NCBI GenBank assembly: GCA_001662425.1
Contig: BDDC01000212.1
Location: 22,806-86,805 of the forward strand
From: Chlamydomonas sphaeroides
Lineage: Eukaryota > Chlorophyta > Chlorophyceae > Chlamydomonadales > Chlamydomonadaceae
Reading direction: 5' to 3'
Length of the DNA stretch: 64,000 nt
A program made the position numbers and the translations under genes. Below, in pieces: positions 24,601 through 35,308 of this stretch; position 1 is the stretch's first letter; each line of letters begins with the position of its first letter. Under the pieces are notes generated by a model. The model was given only the letters and a program-made list of their open reading frames with translations, was not told the origin of the DNA and made no database searches.

Positions 24601-24758
24601 CATCTATATAACAGCCAGAGCATTTGCCACAGCGTCCGTGCCTCCGCAGCGCCGCCATCCCCCAGCATCGCGCAGCATTAGAGCCAGCGCATACGCAGCC
24701 TTGCCTCGTCGCGGCTATCGTCCAAGAATCCCACGAGCTCGTCGAGTTCAGACGCCAT
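21676..24758 (-). CDS. HGH1: HGH1 homologue, eEF2-folding co-chaperone
   Basis: HGH1 is an armadillo-like cytosolic factor that helps the TRiC/CCT chaperonin fold elongation factor eEF2. Exons: 24758-24705, 24516-24343, 24134-24045, 23732-23644, 23377-23137, 22670-22573, 22224-22123, 21865-21676; 345 residues, close to family size. The N-terminus MASELDELVGFLDDSRDEVR matches the family start. The repeat LVALVNLSHDP is followed by TSLLANMTISDRG, then the central HGH1 blocks HVASCLTNVTRL and LRRLGSSGAIRNC, then TVRECLAESIMVLAGTDAGR. The first intron has a GC donor (GCAAGG): no GT donor keeps the frame, whereas GC-AG restores the conserved DEVRATAAEI join. Intron 6 contains a 30-bp minisatellite. 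Confidence 0.92.
22441..22560. repeat. 30-bp minisatellite inside HGH1 intron 6
   Basis: Four tandem 30-bp units: the last three are identical and the first differs at two positions. The whole array lies within the intron between exons 22670-22573 and 22224-22123. It creates long open frames on both strands that should not be taken as genes. Confidence 0.95.
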
Positions 24759-24819
24759 AGTTGCTGTCAGTTGCGATGTTACCGGACGCTGGCGGTGTTA
24801 CGAGGAGTTTGTTGATTCA

Positions 24820-24827
24820 CTTATATA
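24820..24827 (-). promoter_or_regulatory. TATA-like element upstream of HGH1
   Basis: TATATAAG on the minus strand, about 65 bases upstream of the HGH1 ATG. This is a plausible core promoter position if the 5' UTR is short. Confidence 0.45.
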
Positions 24828-25164
24828 TGGTTGGGCCTGTTGTGTTGGCTTGGCGGTAAGCGCGCAGAGTCGGGTTCGAGAGGGTTCGGTGCCATGGGGA
24901 CCATGGGTCGGCCCTGGTCGGCACGCACAAGGGCTGGCGTGCGTGGTATGCCTAGCCCACCCGCACCCAATGGCCAGCGCGACACCAATCAGTCAGCCGG
25001 AGGTGCGGCGTGGGGGTCTCTTGCGGGTCTCGATGAGAATGACCCACGGTCTGCGTGCCCTCCATACCCCGCCCATACCCCGCCCATACCCCGCGCGCCC
25101 GCGGGCCCCTTGCGCCCCGGCCCCCAGTCGCACACAACCTGCACACCAACACAGAACGCAGGCG

Positions 25165-25290
25165 TAACACGACGGTCAATCGCGAAACGCATGCCCCAGG
25201 TTGCCATGCCGCTTCTGGCCTTTGGGAAGCTTTGGTGACCAGCGTCGATGCCCCTGGCCGCGCTGCGGCTGCCTGCGCGGGCTGACACCA
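25165..25290 (-). pseudogene. Relic of PPR-SMR-cyclin exon 1
   Basis: This stretch aligns by eye with the 3' end of exon 1 of the PPR-SMR-cyclin gene and its splice junction (about 33990-34125). The shared translation includes DGVSPR.QPQRGQG followed by a degraded KGQK..GNLG.AF. Spacing is preserved, but scattered substitutions and indels break the frame. The orientation matches the parent gene about 8.7 kb away. It could be a remnant of an old tandem duplication or of a lost PPR-cyclin paralogue. Confidence 0.6.
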
Positions 25291-26390
25291 TCTTGGATGA
25301 ATGGCCCGGCCTGCGCAGGAGCGTCTTGGGCCAGGCGGCTACGGCTTGTGTTAGGGATGCTAGCCCGCAACGTTTCAGGCAGTTCGGGCGGCCAAGTCCG
25401 GCCCGTGGGGTGAGGGCACGGAGGTTCGGTGTGCCCGAGACCCCTGAAGTAGTCCCAGCTATGACCGCATGAGGACCGACGGTGTGCTTCTGGTCTGGGT
25501 AGACTCTTTTGCGGCGAGCCTTGCACCCATGCGCAGCTGGGACAGGTTTCTTGTTGGCTTGTTGCGACGGCCCATGACCGAGGGCTGGCTAGTGCGCGGC
25601 CGGGGCGCTTCAGCTGCCGGAGTCAGGCCGGTGAAGGGGCAGGAGGCCCCAGGGACCGGGGCGGCCGACGTGCCGCGGCAGGCCACTTGCTTGACACGGG
25701 CGGCGCCGCACACCCTCACCCACTACAGTGCTGCGACAGTACTTGCAGTTAGGATGCAGCATAGGCTTTCCATCCATCTACAGTGGCCTTAATGCTTTGT
25801 TGCCGTAATGGGACAAATCCATGCGCACGCGCGTGAGTGACGCCCGTGCTGCAGCCGGCTGGCCGGCCGGCCCAGGACGAGCGCCACCCTGCCACACGCG
25901 TGCACTTGCCGCTTCTTGGTGTAGTCCCCGGCCACCTTGTCCCGATCTCATGCCTCATCACCGTTTCGCTAAGCATCGAGACCCGCGCTGGCAGCGAGGC
26001 CGTGTCGCCGCTGCCGCCCCCCACTTCGGACACACACAAACAACCGCAATCCAGCTTCGGCCCCCCCAACGCCCACACCACGTGTTCACCCCAACAGGGG
26101 CACGGAATCACGTGTCAGTCTTGTAAGAGCCCCCCGTCCGCAGTTTCGCAGGCAGAGGTTTCGGGTGTTCAGATGGGCTCAAGGCGCGAGGGTCAGGAAC
26201 ACGCGCCCGCACAAGCACGTGTCTAAACAGCAAACCCTGCAGCGCGTTCCTGGCCTAACCCCCACCCAACATCCCCCATACCGCACCGCACCGCACACGA
26301 TGTCATGCCGCCATCACAACACAACATGCTCTTCAGACTAGCCGCCTGCTCAACGCAATGCGGGCGGCAGGGCGCCGCCCCCCGCTGGGC

Positions 26391-26444
26391 GCGCCGCAAC
26401 CGGCGGGCGCGCCGCAACCGGCGGGCGCGCCGCAACCGGCGGGC
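26391..26444. repeat. 18-bp tandem repeat, three perfect copies
   Basis: Three identical copies of gcgccgcaaccggcgggc in intergenic DNA, followed by a degenerate partial unit. Confidence 0.9.
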
Positions 26445-28049
26445 GCTCCGCATTGATCAGGGCGCCTCGGCGACGAGTGCGAGAGCGCGCTTCGTACCTC
26501 AGCTGGCTCGTGCGCTATCCAGTCGCCGCCGCCGCTGCAAGCAGCAAGCGGCCATACGCGCCGAGGAACAGCCCTACTAGACAGTTCAAGAGCGGCGCGC
26601 GATGCCCCGCAGTGCCACATACCCCTACGACACCACAAGTATCGTTGACGGATGTGCAGCGTGCTTTGGGCGCGGGCGCCGAACACCCCGCCGCTTCGCC
26701 GAGCAGTTCGTCCGTGCCCGATAGCGGCCGCAGCAACGGCAACCCATGCGGGCGCCGATCACAGCCGGTGGGTATGGGGCCATGGACCATGCTTCGGCCA
26801 GGCGCGCGGTCACGGAGACGCCAACATTCCATACCGACTGCAAAGCGTATTACGGCCGTAAGACGCCGCTCGCGCACTCGGCCTGAGCAAGCGGCCGAAG
26901 GCATGGCCGCATGATAGTAACAAGTAAACATAGGGACGCCGCCGCGCCCGGCCGCGAAGCGCCGCTGGCGGCCTGTTTTGTTGCGGCACGGGCGCGGGGC
27001 GCCGCCGCTAGCGCCGAGCACAGGCGACGAAAGAGCGAGCTCCCAGAGACGTATCCTATCTCACATCCTCCCAAGCGCGACCGCGTGCCACCAGAGCGGC
27101 CGCCAATGTCATGGCGCCACGCGCCGTCATCACACACGCGCCACGAAAGCAATTCAGCAATAGCAAGCTCCACCGCCTTGCCTGCCACCCCCAACAGTCG
27201 GTGATATCGCCAGTCGACTGGACCCCGAGCCTCGCGCGCTTCCAGGCGGCAGAGCAACACGCACGGGCGCACGGCCCCCAGAACAACTGCAGGCCAGGCT
27301 GCAGCACTGGCCCACCGGGCGCGCACGCAGCACAGCCCCCCCTCGCGCCGGCGGCCGGCAGCACCCAACGGCGCCGGCCCCCCCGCCCGCCGAGCAGCGC
27401 CAAGCTGGGCTTCGTGCCTTCAACAGCTGTCAACAGGCACTCAATGAACGTGGCTTCAGTAATGAACCGCGCCGGCGCTGTGGATAGCGCTCTGCCTCCA
27501 ACGGCCTCCCGAATACGCGAGGCTCCATTTCTAGCGGCTCTCCATGCCTCCATGAGGAGGCTGAGGAGCCACCTGCCCAGGCGGGCTGCGGCCTGGACCG
27601 CAACCCCCTCGTTCCCCCATCCCAGTCCCCGGCGCAGGGGCTCACCATACGCATGGCGCCAGTCTGCTTCGCACGCTCTCCTAGAATCTCCCCACCATTG
27701 ATCTGAAGTGTTCCCGGCTCTCCGCACCGCCCGCCGAGCCCACACCGCTGCCTAGCAGCGCCTCCGCCAACCCCGACTGCTGCTGACAGCGCCTCCGTCA
27801 GCCGGGCCAAGCCTCACTGCAGCTAGGGCCGCCGCCAGCCGTACTCGCACCGCCGCCGCAGCGCACCTCACCTGGCCCCTTGGCAGCGTCTGCACCAGGC
27901 TTTCCGAGCTGCTGCGCTACGCGCCCGCCGATGCGGCCGCGAGCGCCCCACGCCGGCGCCCGGCATATCATGCGAGCGCGCGCCCTGCACCTCCTCGCTC
28001 GCGCGCAGGCGCCCACCGCGCACGGCCGCTGCCCGCGCACGGCCGCTGC

Positions 28050-31000
28050 TCACTGCTGCATGAGCGCCTCCAGGTGCATAACGCACGCCGCCAGGTCGCC
28101 GTCCGAGGGCGTGTAGTCGGTCATGCTCTGCAGCACGCTGGGCCAGCCCGGCACCATGCCGCGCGCGCGGCGCACCACCAGCAACGCCGCCGCCGCCACC
28201 AGGCTGGGCCGCAGCCCCACCACGGGGCTGCACGCCAGCTTGAGCACCAGCGTCTGGAGGCGGCGAGGGGCAGCGGGAGGTGAGGTTGGGGCACGGGTTG
28301 GGCGTGACGGCATTCAGCTGGCCAGCCGTCGCTTAGCACGTCAGCACGCCAGCCCGAGACGCCGGCCGTGCCCAAGCCTAGGGCCCCGCGTCGCCGGCGC
28401 TGCGGCGCAGCATGCAGGCCGGCCGGCCTGCGCGCAGTCACCTGCAGGTCCTTGGTGACGCGGTCGATGGGCTTGAAGTCGGGCAGGTAGTGGCCCAGGC
28501 GCTCCAGGTAGAGCTGGATGACGCGCATGGGGCTGATGGTGGAGATGTCGTGACCCAGCCACAGCAGCACGTTGCGCTCCATGCCCAGCAGCACATCGCC
28601 GCCGAAGCCCGTCAGCAGCGTCACCTGGCAGGGAGGCGAGGCAGGGGCGGTGGCACTGAGTGGGCTGAGCGCCGATGCACCGATGCCCCTCGTGGGCTGG
28701 AACCGCTCGAACGACCTCCCCAGCACGGCGGCCCCAGCACAGGCCCCGCCTCAAGCATGTGAGCTCCCCTGCCCGCACCTGCTCCAGCTGCGGCCAGAGC
28801 GCGGGCGGCTCGACCTGTCGTGCCGCCAGCAGTAGGCAGGAGCAAAGCATGAGCGGCCAGGCGGCCACGTTGAGCGGCGCGCCGCAGCAGGACACGCGGT
28901 CAAACAGCTGCAGCGCGTCGTAGATGGTGTCGTCCTTGAGCCCGAACGCGGCGCCGTACTTGAGCGCCAGGTGCACGATCTGGGGCCGCTGCGGTACGGA
29001 AGCACGGCGGGTACGGAGGGGTCGGCGGCACCAGGTAGGGCGGGGATCAGGAGGGCGAGGACTCGGCCGCTTGGCCGCGTGGGGCAGGGTTCAGCGCGAG
29101 GCTGGAGGGGCGCGAGCGGCTGGCGGCTGGCGGGCGGTTGCGGCGGAAGCCCCACCTGCGCCAGCAGCGCCTGTGGGCAGAGCGCCGGGTTGACAGAGAA
29201 CAGCTGCTCGTAGCTGGCGACACATGGGGAAAGGCGGGGGCAGGGGAGCACGTTTGGTGGCCAGGGCATGGACGCAGCAGTGCACAACCCCAGCAAGCAG
29301 GGTGCGCTGCAGCGCCTCGCCCTGCCCGGAGCCATCGGCCTTCGGCCATGGCCCTCGTACCGTCTGCAGACCGAGCGCCGGCGGCCTGACCTGCCCCCGT
29401 AGCCCACACCACCGCCCGTTCCTCCCTCGCACGCTCGCTCGCTCGCTGCCACAGCAGCCTTCCTTCCCTTGCCCGCGGACAGCTCACCGCTTGACCGCGT
29501 TGAAGGCCTCGATGCAGCGCGCGGCAATGGCCACGTCCTCGCTCAGCAGCAGGTCCAGACTGATGCGCTTGAGCTGCTGGCTCTGCTGGATGTGCACAAA
29601 GTCGTTGAAGGCGGGCGAGCGCAGCCACGCGGCCAGCGGCGGGCTGGCGGCCTCGAGCGTGATGGTCTGGTCAAACAGGTGCATGCTGAAGGGCGACCCG
29701 TTGCCCGCCAGCAGCAGCGAGACGGCCTCGAAGATGCGCGCGCTGGGCTGCTCCGAGCGGTTCTGCTTGGACTTGTGCAGCGTGAAGACTACCTGGGGCC
29801 GGAGGTGCACGAGCCAGCGATCGGCCGCATGAAGTATGGTACCGACCGCGCAGCAGGGTGCGGCACGCAGGGTACCAGTGTGGCACGCCACGGGACTCGG
29901 CGGCCTGCGCACCTTGTCCCGGAAGAAGGCCGGCCCGTCCTTAAGCAGCTTGTTCCTGGTGGCAGCAGCAATGGCGCCCCAATTAGAGTTCGTCAGCTAC
30001 GCCAAACAACGCCTCAATCACCCTAGTTGCGAGCTACCCAGGAGCCCACTACCTAGCCTGCAGCTTACAGGTCTGCACTTCCGCAGCTGCGACCCCTGTG
30101 CCGCCTGCACGCCGTCGCAAGCCTCCTGGTCCTGGATTGCCCGCGCCCCCTCCCGCCCTTGCGAGCAGCGTTGGCCTCACTTGAGCTCCGACACCCAGCG
30201 CACCACCGTGACCACGGCGGCGCCGGCGGTGAAGGCCACGGTGCTGTACTGTAGAATGTTGCTGTCCTGCTTGCTGTTGGTGTAGATCCTGCGCAGGCAG
30301 CACGGCACGACAGCAGCGACCAGGAGCGAAGTCCCTTCGTCAGCTCGCCAGCGCGTCACAGTCTTGGTTATGCACCAGACGATCCCACGCCACGGCCCAA
30401 TCGGCGCGGCCGCGGCCCCTGCCCGCCGCACTTGCCTGAAGTGGCCGCTGCGGTTGGCCAGCGTCCACATCTGCAGCGCCTTGGCCTGCGCCAGCAGCAC
30501 GCCGCTCTGCCACAGCACCTCCATGAGGCTGTTGAACACGGCGGCGTCGGGGTGGCAGCCCTGCGCCTGCATCTGCTCAAAGGCCTTGAGGCCGCGCCGC
30601 CACTGGCCGCCGCGCTCGTAGGCGGTGATGAGGCCGCAGTAGGTGATGGAGTCGGGCTTGCAGCCCTGCGCCTGCATCTGCTCAAACAGCTCGCTGGCCT
30701 TCTCCCAATGCCCGCCTGGGGAAAGAGGGCGCGGAGGGGCCAGTGGTGCACGGTGCGGTGCGCGTGTTGGTCTGAGCCTTGCAGACTTCCAGAGCGGGCG
30801 GTTGGCAGTGAGCAAGTGGCCGACCTCTGAACGACCCCGTGCAGCTGAAACCCATGTGCAGCGGCCGTCCGGGCCGGTCCGGCCGTCCCTGGCAATGTTC
30901 TCGGTGCTTGCCGGACCCTTGCTACCGGCCGGCCGGTCGGCTCACCGTGGGAGCAGGCGGCGATGAGGGAGTTGAAGGTGACCACATTGGGCTTGCAGTT

Positions 31001-34000
31001 CTCCTTATGCATCTTGCTAAACAGCTCGAGCGCCATCTCCCAGCGCCCCGCCTTCTCGCAGGCGCTGATGAGCGAGGAATAGGTGATGACGTTGCGCTCG
31101 CAGCCACGGCGAATCATGTCGCGGAAGATCTCGAGCGCCTTCTCCACCTGCCCCTTCTTGCCGTACGCGCTGCGGTCAGACAGGACCGGCGTTGAGTGAG
31201 CGGTCCACGCGCCTAGGAGCTTGCCTGCCCCTGACACTGCCCCACACCCATGCCAGCAACCGTTGTTTCCCCAAAACCAGCCCCAAAAGGTACACGAACA
31301 TCCCCCTCAACCTGATGAGCGCCGTGTACGTAGTGGCCGAGGGCTTGATGCCCGCCCCCAGCATCTTCTCGTACACCTTGAGCGCCTGCGTGGGCCGCGC
31401 GGCACGAGGGCCGACCCGCGGGTCAGGCACACGCAGGAAGCAGCGCACAGGCCCCACCAACCCGGCCGCACTGCGCCGCGCACACTCCGGGGTTGCCAGC
31501 TGCGCCATGCCGGAGGTCATGCATGCTCATCAAGCTGCGCGGCTCCGGCCGCGCGACCCCTGCGCGGGCAGGCCCCGTCCCGGCCCCAGGCAGGAGGCGC
31601 CGCAGGCCACACCTGCTCCGGCTGGCCCGACTTGTTGCAGGCGCTGATGACGGTGTTGTAGGTGCGCACCTCGGCCTGGATGCCCTGCAGGTGCCAGGAG
31701 CGCAGGCGGCAAGGTAATGGGGCACCGGGACCCGGGTCAAGCGCCACCACCGCCACCATCACTGGGAGGCACCACCGGGAGGCACCATGGGCAGGCACCA
31801 TGCGTTGTTGCAGCCGCAGACCCGGCCCACGGCTGGCTGCGTACGGCAGTGCAGCGGCGCGCAGGTACCACACCGCGCATGGCCCCGCCCCCGCAGCCCG
31901 CGAAGCCTAGCGCACAGTCGCAGTCGAACGGGGCTGCCGCTCCCTTGGGGTCCAGGCCAGGCGTGCCGACGACCCGACGTGTTGACTCGTGTGCTGACTT
32001 GCGCCCGGCTTCCACCTGCCTGATAGCCCCCGAGCGCCCCAACACCACGATAGTGCTCCGGTGCACCATGATGGCACCCCGCTGCGGCCGCACCTGCTTC
32101 TCCAGCGTGTCCAGCACCCGCACAGCCTCCTCCCACTGGCAGCGCTTGACGTACACATCGATCAGGATGTTGTACGTCACCTGCAACGCGGCGTGGAGCG
32201 CGGCCCAGGGACAAGGGCGTCAGGCATGGCTTTGGCAGGCGGTTGTACCAGTGTTCAACTTTCAGGGCCTGTGTGTGTGTTCGGAGGTATCCACGCGGCC
32301 AGCAGTAAGGCCAGGTACCGCGGTCGGCTCCTGCCCCTCTGCGCGCTGTCGCCTTGCGTTGTTGCCTCACCGCGCCGCCCCTTTACCGTCCACGCCCAAG
32401 CCCCCGCCCCGACCAACTCTCCTTGCCTGTCCGCTCGTCCCCCTTCTCCCAGCCCCACGCGGTGCCAGCCCCCCAGTTCGCCAAGTGCGGCGCGCACCCC
32501 TCCTCTGCCTTCCCTTCCACGCCTCCAGGCTCCTCCCCGGCCCCTTACCAGGCTAGGCGCGCACCCCTTCCGCCTCGCATGCCCTCCCTGCGTCCCCTTC
32601 CTCCTCCCCCCTCCCCTCCCTCCCGCCCCCTTCCCCCCGCCCCTCACCAGGTTGGGCGCGCAGCCCTCGTCCAGCATCTGCTTGTACACGTCCTGCGCCA
32701 GGTCCAGCTCGTTGGCCTTGATGCACACGTTCATCAGCGCGCTGTACGTGTGCACGTTGCAGTCAATGCCGCGGCTGCGCATCTCCGCCACCAGCTCCAG
32801 CGCGCGCCGCAGCTGCTGGTGGCTGCCGCACTGGCTGATCATGGTCGTGTACGTGTAGCTGCGGGGGGAAGGCGGGCGGGCGTATGCAGCCGCGGCAAGT
32901 TTGGGAAAGGAGCGCAACGGCGTCGCGCGCGGCCACGACGCCGGCCCGGCGTCGCTGAGGATGGCCACGCAGCGCCCGCCCTGGCGTCAAGCGACGTCGG
33001 GCCGTGCGTGGGAGCACGGGCCCGGCGCCAGCGGCCTGCTGCCTCTTCGGTCATCGTGGGTAGGTCGCGTCCGTGCCGGCCCAGCCTGTGCAAGCGCGAG
33101 GGTGTGCGCGCCCAGCGCCAGCGCCGCCGCACGGGCCCATCCCTGTGCTGCCGGGGTGCCTTCCTGCCTCCCCGCCCGCTGCTTACAGGTCGCAGAGGCT
33201 GGACAGCTCGTTGCCGTGGTCCAGCGAGCGGAGCCAGTCGAAGATCTCAACGGCGCGCTTCAGGTAGCCCTGCTTGGCGAGCTCCTTCAGCAGCGCGGCC
33301 ATGGCCGAGCTGCGAGGGCAGCGGGGGACCTGGGTTGGAATGGCTACGGCCCGCAGGCCGGGCCACAGCCCTGCCCGGCTATCCTCGTGGCATCCTGGTC
33401 AAAGGTTTCGGCTGTCGTCGCAGATAGCGGGCTGCGGCGCACCCAATCGCACCTGTCGAGGTAGTACAGCCCCTGCTTGATGGCCTCCACCGCGGACTCC
33501 TGTGTGTGGGCCACACGCGCGACGGTTGGGGGATGCCGCAACCCCGGGGGCCACCCAAGACCGGCCCTCGCCAGCAGCAGCTGCCCGCACCTGCGGTGCG
33601 AGCTTGAGCACGATCTTGAGCAGGTCCTGTGGGGCAGCGGAGGATGGTGTGGAGGCTAGGGGCAGCAGGACGGCCGGATAGCGCGTGCGGCTGTGCGCTT
33701 GCGGCGCTGGCAGGGCGACAGGGCTGACATGGAACAGTAAACGCCGGCGGCGGCTGGTTGGATGAATGTGGAGGTGGCGGGAGCAAAAGGTACAAGGTCA
33801 GAGCGGTGATTGTTGGGACCGCTCAGACACGCGCAACTCGTGGGTTGCGTGCCACATTCCCCCGGGTTGCGTGACACCTTTCCCCGCCCAAGCCCGCCTA
33901 CCCCGCCGAGATCCCGCCCACACCCGCCGCCCCGGCCCCAACATCATTCAGTGCGACAACAAGCACACAGTACACCCAATAAGAGGCATACCTCGACGGT

Positions 34001-34612
34001 CATGTCGCTAAACGCGAGCCCCAGGTTGTCCTGCAGCTTTTGGCCCTTGGAGACCTTGGTGACCTGCTGCCATAGCCGTCGATACCCCTGGCCGCGCTGC
34101 GGCTGCTTGCGCGGGCTGACCCCATCGCGAGCACCGGCCGGACCCGCCCTGTACGAGGTACCGGGCCCTGCCCCGCCCTCATCCTGTGCGAGGCTGGCTG
34201 ACAAGCTGCGCTGGACGGCCTCGACTTGGCTTGCCGCGGACGCAAGGTTGAGGTTGGGGTCTGTGGCGAACAGCGAGTTCTCAGCCGCGGCGCTATTCAA
34301 GCTGGATAGGATGTCCTGGCATGATGATAGTTGTGATGCGCTGTAGACGCTTTCCAAGTCCTGTGCACTGTCCAAAAACTCGGCTACGTCGCGGCCGCGC
34401 TGTGCTCCTGGCCTTGCGGACCCTCCATTGGAGCTATAAGCCTCCAGGTCCAGGTTGTCGGTGGTGAGGATATCCGTTGCTGTGAGCCACGCAGCGGACC
34501 CCGGCATCTGGGCTCCATTGTCACTCAGCGTCGCCGAGTTTAGGAGGAACGCCAAGCTCTCCACGTTCCGGTCTATCGCAGATGAATCACCGTTGCCAGC
34601 GCCATCAGCCAT
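28050..34612 (-). CDS. PPR-SMR-cyclin protein, probable organelle RNA factor
   Basis: Seventeen exons: 34612-33992, 33626-33591, 33499-33453, 33309-33187, 32858-32648, 32180-32094, 31684-31613, 31385-31312, 31169-30946, 30715-30436, 30288-30181, 29955-29913, 29792-29488, 29213-29156, 28988-28779, 28624-28442, 28253-28050; 961 residues. The order is a Ser/Asn-rich N-terminus (1-207), PPR repeats (about 235-592; e.g. VTYNILIDVYVKRCQWEEAV, VITYSSLISACEKAGRWEMA), an SMR-like domain (about 593-690) and a cyclin-box-like C-terminus (about 745-961; MERNVLLWLGHDISTISPM and SLVAAAALLVVRRARG). PPR arrays bind single-stranded RNA, usually in chloroplasts or mitochondria; SMR domains are often nucleases. 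PPR-cyclins with an SMR domain are described from green algae. The intron after 30436 has a GC donor (GCAAGT) required by frame. The targeting signal is not obvious. Confidence 0.9.
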
Positions 34613-35308
34613 GGCCCGCAGGGAGCGCGGCTGGCGCGCCGCGCAGCGCGGGTCGAACTGAGGCTACGCTGGCAACCCCTCCCTATCAGTGTCAAGTGTT
34701 GCTCTACGTTTTTCAGTGGAAGGGAGCACCAGCGAGGAGCTACCTGAGTGTGTTCTGTTAGTAGCACCCGAGGCCTCGCAACGGGAATCGCAAATATAAA
34801 CAACCTGGCGTTCAGCAACTTGTAGGATTCACGTTTTTCGGTTCTGTGAGACAGACAAGCTCGGCACTCGGGATTTCACTTTTGCTTGACGTACGCCCCC
34901 CCCCAACTCACTCATACGCTTCCAAGATTTCATAATACCAATACAAGAATCAACTTGACTGAACAGAGATGGACGCGAGAAACGACCTACGGTCCGGACG
35001 CACTAACCGTGCGAAACCCTCATGCCCCCAACCCTGGTAGCGCAAAAAAGACGCCCCCCCTATCCGTGCAGATTGCCCGCTCATGCCCGATTTCCGGCTA
35101 CAATGAGGCAGCGTCCATGCTTGGTCAACGCTCATGCAGCCACTTGTCTCCTTGGCCCCATCGCCAAGAAACCTCAGTTGCACCCGTCAGTCCGTCCAAA
35201 TCCGTCCGTCACCGGCCCGCGCTCGTCCCAGCAAGCTCGCGCCGTCATGTCCTCCATTCCTGCCCACCACCGGCCGCGACCACGCTTCCAGGTCAGAGCG
35301 CCACTTGC
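34613..35308. other. Intergenic region between PPR-SMR-cyclin and ankyrin genes
   Basis: Promoter and 5' UTR of the PPR gene and 3' UTR of the ankyrin gene. The stretch is comparatively AT-rich around 34790-34950. No gene was seen. Confidence 0.5.

Larger units (their letters stand above)
24759..28049. other. Long gene-poor interval between HGH1 and the PPR-SMR-cyclin gene
   Basis: About 3.3 kb. It should contain the HGH1 promoter at the left and the 3' UTR of the PPR gene at the right. Open frames of up to about 230 codons occur on both strands at 26500-27810, but they overlap one another, lack recognisable domains and have biased Arg/Ala/Pro composition typical of chance ORFs in GC-rich DNA. 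It also contains a PPR exon relic (25165-25290), a short 12-bp repeat near 25065-25095 and an 18-bp repeat. Confidence 0.5.

Noticed and set aside
27056..27745. 229-codon minus-strand frame downstream of the PPR gene
   Set aside because: No recognisable domain, overlapped by an equally long plus-strand frame, and lies where the PPR gene's 3' UTR is expected.
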